From Pyrenula massariospora (Eukaryota > Ascomycota > Eurotiomycetes > Pyrenulales > Pyrenulaceae), in NCBI GenBank assembly GCA_021030905.1, contig JAGFMI010000019.1, forward strand, positions 124,001 through 188,000: 64,000 bases of DNA. Direction: 5' to 3'. Below the pieces are notes generated by a model. The model made no database searches. It saw only the letters and a program-made list of their open reading frames with translations, and was not told where the DNA came from. The first letter of the stretch is position 1. Each line of letters opens with the position of its first letter. Shown piece by piece: positions 55,701-64,000 of the stretch. A program made the position numbers and the translations under genes.

Positions 55701-56638
55701 GTCCTTCAGATCGTCACTCATCCGTCGCAATGGCGCGTCAACACCTTTTAGTAAGTTCGTCAGCTCTGCATGATTTTGGACACTGTCTATCAGAAATATC
55801 AGTAATGTTGACGAGCCTAGGGCTGATAAGATAGACCACTTCTGTCGACTAAAGTCATGTACCGGGCAAGATCAATTTCCGCTGTATGAATGTCATTGAA
55901 ACCCGAATCGAGCCGTGTCTCGCAAATAGCTGCACTCTCGATAAGTCTTTCTGATCAGCACCATTAGTTATAGCCCTTGCTATGTGGAAAGCCCATACTG
56001 ACTTGTTGTTCCCTGTTCGAGATATTGCTTCGCCTTGGACAAATAGCCTAAAATTTTCGCATATAGCTTAATCAGGGCCTTTTCCAGCTCTTTAACTGCG
56101 TGAGAAACACTCTTAAGGTACAAAGCTTCAGTGACAGCGTAGCGGCAGATCAGCTCCGCTATCCTAGCAAGACCTTCTACTACCATCGCGAATTTCTTAG
56201 TATCGTTGACCGCAATCTGTTAGAGATATCAGCTGCTTCTTCTCTAAACAGTATCATATTATGTACTTGCAAGACTAAACGAATTCCTGCCCAGGGAAGT
56301 GCAGCGTGTGCCGGATCATACTGGACCGCAACATCACCAACTTGTTTGAACATGTCAATCCACCGAACGATCTTCTCAAACACGTCCCTGAGTATCACAA
56401 CCTCCCCGTTCTTTCGAGTGTACTTCCATCTTGATTCGATTGATCTTCGCTTAGATCTTTCAGCTTCTGTCCGCAGATCTGTGAGGATCTTGAGCTTGTC
56501 AGAATGGTTGAAGTTAACGTTTCGCCTGTCGTCATCAGGTATTTGAGCTGCTGCGTGGGCCCACAAGTCGTTGCTAGAGCAGGTAACAGCATTAATGGAC
56601 GCGTTCATGGGCGGTTCGGTTTGGTCTGCTTGTGTCAT
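52783..56638 (-). CDS. NACHT-type NLR with 31-residue C-terminal repeats and a terminal WW domain
   Basis: There are seven exons: 56638-56267, 56216-56003, 55950-55840, 55786-55682, 55635-55437, 55384-54773 and 54721-52783. All introns are GT-AG, phases agree, and the product is 1183 residues. The N-terminal part (about 20-230) has [17 protein letters not shown] and [18 protein letters not shown], the fungal NWD-type N-terminal domain that precedes NACHT. The NACHT domain has Walker [12 protein letters not shown] (about 325) and Walker [13 protein letters not shown] (about 435), then VFVSSRND. A winged-helix region follows ([14 protein letters not shown]). Residues about 866-1085 are seven 31-32-residue repeats ([20 protein letters not shown] type) with a worn eighth. 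A WW domain closes the chain (1118-1150, Trp 1123 and Trp 1145, [12 protein letters not shown]). Such proteins are fungal immune/incompatibility sensors; the ligand is unknown. The gene looks whole. Confidence 0.92.
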
Positions 56639-57004
56639 TCTTGCAGAGTGGAAGGCTCGTTCAAGTGACCCGCGGGAATGATGCTGTGCACCAAAGCTCA
56701 CAGACAATTTGCACCAAGTAAGGGATGATCGAGACTGGCGGCGCCGAGAATTGTCTTGGGGATGTGCGGCTTTTTAGCTGCCAGGCTGAGCAGCGTTGAA
56801 GGTTGGTATGCATCTAAGATGCAACCCCGCAAGTGCCCGCGGCAAGGCTGTAACTTACAGAACGGTTGAGCATCTCCTTGTGCGAGAATTTATCTAGGAG
56901 ATAACGATATTGGGAAGACATGACTCTCTGAATTGCCGTCGCTCGTAGGGAAGCAGAATATTCTACGATCCTGTACGTTGCGGGGTGCAGGACATTCGTC
57001 TAGG

Positions 57005-57098
57005 AGTCGAGGCTGGGGCACTGCCATCGTGGCCGATTGGTTTGGGTTTTGCACCCCCACCACACCAAAACAGTTGGCATCGATGTCAGTCCCCGAGC
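57005..57098 (+). repeat. degenerate dispersed repeat C, copy 2
   Basis: Partner of 36860-36945 (reverse strand). It lies about 370-460 bp upstream of the NACHT gene start and, like copy 1 relative to ILS1, is antisense to the gene it precedes. Divergence is high, so the pairing is tentative. Confidence 0.45.
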
Positions 57099-60000
57099 CC
57101 GAGTTTAGGCGACACCCCGCTTTAGCCGGGTCACTACACCTTAGCGAGTTCGCCGCCTTTCATATCCATACACAACCACCCTCATAACCCCTTTAACTTT
57201 CACTCATATCACATAGATATGTCCATCGTGCCGCACACAACACCACCTAAGTTTCAATCATATTCACCATTTGAACTTTCCTCCAAGTATATCAAAATCT
57301 GTATTGCTGCTGCTAATATGACCCGGATCATCTCTCTAATTCACAATCCGCGCGTCGTTCACTCTTTGCTAAGTTCAATTCAGCCCTGATGAGCCATCCT
57401 GTCGGTCTGCTAATCAGAACATCGCGAATGGCCCTATTTTGGCCTTGCTGGTGACTAATTCCGGCACCAAGGACAAAATGGCGGGTCGAGAGCGAGGAAT
57501 GCAGCTTTCTCGCCGGAGCCTCTGCGGACGTCAGCTCTATTATAAGCTCAAACCGATGGTATTAGCTTCGTCGGTACCGTGCAGGTGAGCGTCAAATTAG
57601 GAAATGTGGAAGAGATGGAGAATTATGGCGCCGCTGCAGTGTTCCCAGTCGTGGAGCACAGCGAGAATCATATGCCGGGGATCTTATGGCAAAAGCATAG
57701 ATCTTAACGCACAATCATCGCGGAGGCAGCTTCATTAACCTACAAAGTAGTGAATGTCGCTTCTATGCCCATGCTGTGCCACAACAAGATGACACAATGG
57801 GGCTTTACGATTTAGTGCACTGCGTAGCTTGGTTTGCTTGGCTTTAGGTAAGTTCACTCCTACGACAGCAGAATCTGTCTGAAGGAGGAGAAGCCAAGCA
57901 CCTCCGTCGTCGGTAGGTAATCGTCCCGAGCATGTATAGATGTTCATGCTCACTCTTTGTAGGTCAGTAGTTCAATCAAGCAAGCGCTTACCTCATTGAC
58001 AGAGACAACCAGATTCCCTAAGGACCAAAAAGTCAGCTTTTTCTCGGCATGACTTCGTTGCCGTCGAATTAACCTTTGATTAATTGCTTTGAGTAGCACT
58101 GAAATCATTGTGATCTACAGGATGATGGCGGACGCCTGACCTAATGAAAACATTCCGCGACTTACTGCAATATGGTGCTTACACAACACTAAAAATCAAC
58201 GCTGCTTTTGATGTCACAGACTGATCGATCCCGAATCCTAATGCGCATCATTTGTGTCGAGCCGAGTGCCACTGCATCTGATGTCGAAGCCAATTCAAAA
58301 ACAGTCTCCGCTTTCGGAAGGCAAATATTCACATACGATCGGCATTTCAATTGCCTGCGCTCATCGGGCGTGAAATACATAACGGTATTTCACGTTTAGG
58401 GTACAAAAGTGTCAGAAATACAGAATGCTGGACTTAGGGAACAAGACGGCCCGAATTCCAGTAAAGTGGTAAATGTAACAGTGCTAGCGCTGAATGGTGC
58501 CAGTAAGGCTTATGAAGGTATCGCAGAGTACCTTAAAGAAAGTCGCTTCAGCTCCGGTATGACTACACAAGCGTCTTTCAATGGAAGGAAGAAGCTGAAG
58601 TCAAAATCCTGTTGAAGATCCCGGATAAACATGATTAATCCCTCTTCACTGTTGCACACTTGCATGATGTGGATCGCCTATCTGTTGATTAGTACCGACT
58701 GCCTGCGGATGCTTCGACACAGTTACGCCTAAAGAGGATAATAGATATTTGCGACGCTTAATGGTTCTGAAGAGTTTGGACAGCAATGGGATACCTTCGA
58801 AGTCAGCGAGTTAACATCATAATTAAGGGGTACAACCTCTTCAACGATGGAGATCAATAATTTATAGATGAGATGCTTCGAGTATGGAACGCAGTAACAA
58901 TTCTCCACAAAAGTTCATTCACAGTGGAAATCATAGCACAAATGGACAGCAATCTAGTTCCCTGGCAGTGAGGCATGCTTAAGATCTTATAGAGACAGAA
59001 AAGGACAGTGTTCGCCGAAGCTTACGCGCATCTAGCCATGAAAGGTTGCAGCGCTCCCCTTAATTTCTTTATCGCGATTCTGGGCCTTGTTAGGTCCACT
59101 TATGCGGCTCAGAACCCAAAGCACAACCCCAGAGATGCTCTCGAGCAAGTTTTCCAGGTATTCTTAGAGGCACTAGACTATATTTCTATCATTATGGTGC
59201 CAGACATGCAAAATCGGTGTCTAGAGTCAAGGCATTTTTTGGGTGTCATCGACCTCATTAGCACGGGACTCAGTGGATTTGTTTCACTTGCTCATCATAG
59301 AGTGATACTTCGGAAAAGACACCCAGTACTTAAATCTGGAAAACACCGGCGTGATCCATCTCATTGGAAGTTTCGAGCCACATCATTGATTTGACGGCTA
59401 CATCAAAATTCGCGTCCATTGCGTCGATGGTGATTGGATTTACCGGACTGGATATTGACGAATTGGCCTTGACGATCGGGATTCGGATTGACGGCCAAGA
59501 CTCAGGACTAATTCTCAAGCACTTAGCAACTAGGGGCCGAAGCCAGCATCTTCAAGATATCCTTACAGAACAAAAAGCCTCGCAAGACCCTTAGCCGACA
59601 ATTCGTCCAGATAAAGTGGCCAATTACCTTGGACTTCGAACACGGATCTCTATATCCCAGAACGAGTAGAGACAGCGGCAGATAAGGACGAGGTTGTGAA
59701 CGAGAAACTCGACGCTTCCAATATCATTGCTCCCATAGAGCTCTTCGAGGCACACGATAACACAATGTGCCTTGGCAAATGTTCGGGTCTTATCCGCGCC
59801 TTATATCCAATTTGTTCAAAGAATTTACTTTGCCGTGCGGCATTCTATAAGCCTTGCGTGGAGATGTCCGAAGCAATGGCCTCTCGAATAGGAGACCTGC
59901 GATACACGTAAAAATTAGTAGACGGAATCGGAATCATCGTCAAGGATGGTAACATCAGTGGTCGAATAATCTACGCCTAGACAGGTTTTCCGTGCCGGTC

Positions 60001-60540
60001 ATTGGAAGAAGTAGAGGTCAACTTCCTAGACATATCTATGCCATTCCCAAAGCCAAGTTACTGTAGGTAGGTTGAATGATATGTCGGAAATTTGTCCTTT
60101 AATGTCTGATAGTTGTTGGATTTAGAGCTTAAACGAACAAAGTGGACCTGCCACGAGGTCAAAGGCACAGGGTCCCCAAGTAATACAAACCATAAAACGT
60201 GCAGCATTTCAAGGGGGTTAAGAGCCTCCCAGACCGTACCGTGCGTTGTATTGCCTATGGTTCTGAGGGTAATGGAGAAGGCGAACGAAGTTCGTGAACG
60301 CTACCGCCCTGGCGCGCCCTGAAACTGGTCTCTAGGTACCATCCGCAGACCTCCCCCTCACAGAAAAGCGGTTGGCCATCCGTTTCGCATTCTCATTGTA
60401 TATGATCATGATAGCACCTGCAAGTGGTTTTAGCCAGCGATTTAAATAGACAGACAGGAGAAATCAGCAGGATGGATATCATACTGCATAAGCTTCGTGG
60501 TTCGGGCTAGCCAGCTATTACATGGCCTTGCGGAAGGATC

Positions 60541-60820
60541 TTAAGGGTACTCAAACTATTCATAGATGCCGAGGAGAATAAGCGTAGGCGGCAAATTTAT
60601 TACGAAGAGCTGCATACTTTAAGGGTCGAAGATTTCACCGCTAACTTGAATACAACTTCGAGGTCTCTTTTCGAATATATATGCCGTCTGACGAAATGGA
60701 CCTAGTGACAAGCAAGATGCTGGCACGTAGGAAGCTTCTAAGATTAGGAAGGAGGCTAGAAGGAAATTGGCGGCACTGTGCGATTGAAGGGCGTGATATA
60801 TGTGCCAGAATGACAGAGGA
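60541..60820 (+). repeat. dispersed repeat B, copy 2 (coding-derived)
   Basis: Partner of 52231-52510. The frame from about 60549 reads LKLFIDAEENKRRRQIYYEE and then LHTLRVEDF, ending at a stop after RLTKWT, so the ancestor was protein coding and helical. It is less AT-rich than copy 1. It sits about 90 bp beyond the 3' end of the acyl-CoA ligase gene. Confidence 0.65.
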
Positions 60821-60912
60821 TGAGGCTGAGGCTCCAGAATGTGGGAGCAATTGCCATTTATTTTGAGTTTAGTGCACATTGCAGGAAAGTATTTGGCATC
60901 TTTGACAGGACG

Positions 60913-62804
60913 TCATGTCGATCTATGGTCTGTTCCGCTCTCATCCGATTTTACATTCTGATTGTCTCCAATGCCTTCCTTCAGTATTCGCCTCAAAGCC
61001 TTGCCACTCACGGTTCTTGGGATATGATCAACAAAGACGACGCGGCCAATGGCCTTATAGCTCGCCAGGTTTTGGTGCACTATAGCTTTGATACCTTGTT
61101 CTAGGGTTACGCGATCCTTTTCAGGGCTTTCGGCGACCACAAAGGCGACGGGAATCTCGCCAATCTCCAATTCCGCGGTAATGCCCACGATGGCAACATC
61201 TAGGACCTCGGGATGCATGAGAATACATGCTTCAATCTCTGCTGGAGAAATTTGCCATGCGCGGACTTTGATCATGTCCTGTCACGAGTAGATTAGCGGA
61301 AGCAGTCATGTCGGACTCCACATTCGCACCTTCGCGCGATCGACGATGTACCACTTATCTTCACGGCAGTATCCGATGTCTCCCGTTCCGAACCAATCAC
61401 CTACTCTGAAGGTAGTCATTGAGGCCGAACCATCAGCGTAGCCAAGCATCATGCCTGGAGTCTTTACAAAAATCTCGCCTATTTGTTCCTGATCCTGCAC
61501 CTCAACACCATGACTGTCAACAATTCTATCGAGATTAGAAACGACTCGCAAATACTGCTTTTGCAACCTACTTCGCATCTATATTCGGAAGAAGCCGACC
61601 AACACTTCCAGGCAGTCCAATCTCTCCGTGCTTGAACGCTGTAACCCAGCCAAGCTCTGAAAGCCCCCAAAGTTGAGTGAAGCTTGCCTTCGGTTGCAGT
61701 TGTGAGGCTATCGTCGCCTGCGTTGACGTGTCTAGGCGTGTGCCAGCGCAGATAATGTATCGTAGATTTGAGAAATTATAACGACCTGAAGCTGAAGTTG
61801 CAACGATTCTCAAGGCGATAGTAGGCACTAAAGGCACCATTGTGATACTATACTGCTCTATAAAGCTAGCGTAATCTTCTGTATCAAACCTGCGCATTAC
61901 GAACGTGGTTTCGCCTCTTCGCAATGCAAGAGGATGGAAAGGGAGCACAAATGAATGGAAAAAAGGTAGAGATATCAATCGTCTAATCTATAATTTCGAA
62001 GTTATCATATGATGAGAAAGAGTTCGAAGAATTTACCTACTTTTTCGGGGCAGTCCTCAGCCACATAAGCCGCGTATATTGCTTGGGCTAGAATTCCACT
62101 ATGGGACATGATAGCAAGTTTCGGTAAACCAGAAGTGCCGCTGGTCAAAAGCTGAACAGCTGGTGTGACTTTCCCTTCTTGTGAAGAACTAAAAGTATAC
62201 CAGTCTTCTTCGCCGAAACAAAGGAGTGATTTCCATGACTTTAGCGTCGATAGATTGGGGGCAAGTAAATGTTCATTAAGAAAGAAAATATTGTTCGCGT
62301 CGATCCCGATGCTAAGAGCAATCGGCAGGACATTATCCAGCTGCTGGGAGTCGATAATCAAGAACTTTGCTTTAGAGCATTGCAGCAGACGTCTCAATTC
62401 CGATTCCTTGTAAGCAGGGTTCGAACCAACAAAACAGCCCTGAGCTCCAATGATGGCAAGGTATATAATCGGATACCACACCTGTAAGGGGTGAGCTAGT
62501 GGCCAATAATGTGATGAGGCGAAATACGTCATTGAAAGAGTGCACACAAACAGTGTCTCCTTTTTTGAGCTCATAGCTTCTAAATCCCCTTACAAGCTGT
62601 CTTACTGTCTGCTTGGCGGTTTTATAATCGATGCTCCTCGTGCTGTCATAGGCATCAATCCATATCTATTGAACTCAGCCTGTAAACCAACTGCTTTAGG
62701 ACATTGCCACTGACAGGTCGATCGTCCTCAATGTCGTCGTTTCCAAAAGCCCATGAGAGTATGTCTATTGCAGAGATGTTGATCTCAGACGCAGACTGAT
62801 CCAT
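60913..62804 (-). CDS. adenylate-forming acyl-CoA ligase (4-coumarate-CoA ligase-like)
   Basis: There are six exons: 62804-62715, 62665-62528, 62481-62041, 61987-61572, 61525-61330 and 61278-60913. Introns are 49, 46, 53, 46 and 51 bp, each junction restores a family motif, and the protein is 548 residues, the usual size. The order is IWIDAYDSTRSIDY, KKGDTVCVHSFND, GCFVGSNPAY, the P-loop TSGTSGLPKLAIMSH, RRLISLPFFHSF, LWGLSELGW, GDWFGTGDIGY, and the hinge and C-terminal lysine in PRTVSGKALRRIL. It activates a carboxylic acid as acyl-AMP and transfers it to CoA (or possibly to a carrier protein). No peroxisomal SKL end is present. It is head-to-head with a PKS, so a role in making its starter unit or in loading its product is likely. 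Confidence 0.94.
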
Positions 62805-63682
62805 GAGTCCTCGCTTTCATCGCATATACTGTGAGGCGGGAAAGCACTTTAGTAGCAAGTATTGCAGAGGCCAGGGCACAAACACCATAGGCTCGACATC
62901 GCGACAAGCAATCATTTGTAGATAACCATAAATCCTTTGCCGCGGAGTTCCGTTGAGCATAAGAGTCTTTGCAGGACCGGGTGCGACCAAGGTCACAGAA
63001 GTTCATGGCTTCCGCCAGTGAGAGGCCCCTTTCCACAGCGTTGCTCGCATTAGTGCCTGCCCACTTTGGCTGTGAAATCCTTCGGTGACCCCTCAGGCGC
63101 CTCGGCCCGAGTATCAGCCGGTGGGGCGTGCCACAACCTCTGTACCTCAGCCTCATTGTGTGACACAACTGCCCTAACATCAAACACCACCAATCGAAAA
63201 GTGCTCTTCACGCGGGGGCGCTCTAGAGCCAGTAAAGTCCATAGAGGTAGTCGACATGCAGCAGCTATTTCCATGTGCATGCGCGCCGCGGCGGCGATCT
63301 AGAACAGTCTATAGACACTAATAGCACGCGCGTCATGTGCGTCATTGTTCAGCAGCAGTAGCTGGATAGCAGGTTGCAGAATGCTGATCTTATCGAAAGG
63401 CACTGTTGCAAGCACGCGGCTTCTGACTCGTGCCTCAGTGGATACGGTCTTGACCTCCATTTTGCGTAGGTCCTTGTTCGCTCCCCTTCCTGCGTCCTGC
63501 CAGACCTTAGCTATTGCTTTACAAGGATGTTACACTTGGAGATTTCTTGAATCACTTCTTCCGCTAGACCGACGTATGTTTACTCCATTGACAATTATAA
63601 TCTCAACGTCTTTACTTCTGGGTACTTCATGTCCCGGCGAATTCTACAATAAAAGCGCAGCGATTCTGTGATACCTTAGTTC
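62805..63682. promoter_or_regulatory. bidirectional promoter region of the acyl-CoA ligase / PKS pair
   Basis: These 878 bp separate the two outward-reading genes and so hold both promoters. Short frames exist on both strands without domain signatures. No defined cluster-regulator site could be picked with confidence by eye. Confidence 0.6.
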
Positions 63683-64000
63683 ATGATGCGGGATGAGGAC
63701 CCAGTCACCATTGTTGGTATGGGTATGTTCGCGGAACCCTGTCCATCTCCTCTACACACTCGACTAACACCTTGACAGCATGTAGATTGCCCGGAGACAT
63801 AGACTGTCCTTCACACCTCTGGAAGTTGCTGGAAACGGGACGCTCTGCCCAATCAGATGTTCCTGCTAATAGGTTCTCTGTCGATACTTGGTACCACCCG
63901 CATGCGAGTAGGAATGGTAGCATAGTGGCGAAAGGAGGGTATTTCCTAAATCAGGACGAAAAGTTCCTCGACTTCGAACCCTCCTTCTTTGGCATCAACC
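63683..64000 (+). CDS. highly reducing type I polyketide synthase, N-terminus (runs off the window)
   Basis: Exon 1 is 63683-63722 and exon 2 starts at 63779 after a 56-bp GT-AG intron, and is open to the edge. The splice restores DPVTIVGMACRLPGD, the invariant start of the beta-ketoacyl synthase domain, followed by LWKLLETGRSAQSDVP, RFSVDTWYHPHASRNGS and KGGYFLNQDEKFLDFEPSFFGIN. The WYHP and GGYFL pattern is that of fungal highly reducing PKSs, which build reduced polyketide chains from malonyl-CoA. The active-site Cys and the later domains lie outside the window. Two ATGs are adjacent (63683 and 63686); either could start translation. Confidence 0.93.

Larger units (their letters stand above)
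56639..60912. other. 4.3-kb tract without a supported gene
   Basis: The first few hundred bases carry the NACHT promoter. Repeat C copy 2 (57005-57098) and repeat B copy 2 (60541-60820) lie here. Between 58200 and 60000 several short forward frames look faintly coding: one near 59008-59394 has a helical segment (NPRDALEQVFQVFLEALDYI), another near 59364-59594 continues in a different phase, and more follow near 59700-59910. They probably are pieces of one or more decayed genes, but I cannot name the family or join them with splice sites. Confidence 0.4.

Overview
The window is nuclear DNA from a filamentous ascomycete (Pezizomycotina); I cannot place it more exactly. The evidence is dense genes with short GT-AG introns (about 45-80 bp), A/C-rich leaders before ATGs, and fungal-type families: a LaeA-like methyltransferase, a Sat4/Hal4-type kinase, a fungal rhodopsin-domain membrane protein, a STAND/NACHT protein and a highly-reducing-type PKS. 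I rebuilt multi-exon models by hand from splice signals and protein continuity. No rRNA, tRNA or CRISPR was seen.

Region 1 (1-33 kb) is mostly housekeeping or ordinary metabolism. It holds a cut-off GNAT acetyltransferase, a secreted HExxH peptidase-like gene, an MDR oxidoreductase, the ribosome-rescue factor VMS1, a small secreted protein, a Sat4-like kinase, a PhyH dioxygenase, peptidyl-tRNA hydrolase, a LaeA-like methyltransferase, a Pro-rich membrane protein, a coiled-coil protein, an acyl-CoA dehydrogenase/oxidase-like enzyme, the ribosome-biogenesis factor RPF1 divergent from glycyl-tRNA synthetase, and a 7-TM rhodopsin-domain protein. Four of these genes act in translation or ribosome production or rescue (VMS1, PTH, RPF1, GRS1).

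Region 2 (33-57 kb) looks like an accessory tract with long gene-poor stretches, dispersed degenerate repeats, TPR-gene relics and a 260-bp MITE. Its genes are a STAND-N/coiled-coil gene with one in-frame stop, a complete cytosolic-type isoleucyl-tRNA synthetase with a 6-nt microexon, a two-TM protein divergent from an AAA+ ATPase, an alpha/beta hydrolase fused to a Cys-rich zinc-binding tail, and a 1183-residue NACHT protein with 31-residue repeats and a terminal WW domain. Several of these families are typical of fungal NLR/incompatibility-type loci.

Region 3 (57-64 kb) begins with about 3.7 kb without a gene I can support. It ends in a likely secondary-metabolite locus: a complete 4CL-like acyl-CoA ligase sharing an 878-bp divergent promoter with the start of a highly reducing PKS that runs off the right edge. 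The ligase could activate a starter or product acid for that PKS. The IleRS gene 23 kb away may be the housekeeping enzyme or, speculatively, an extra copy.
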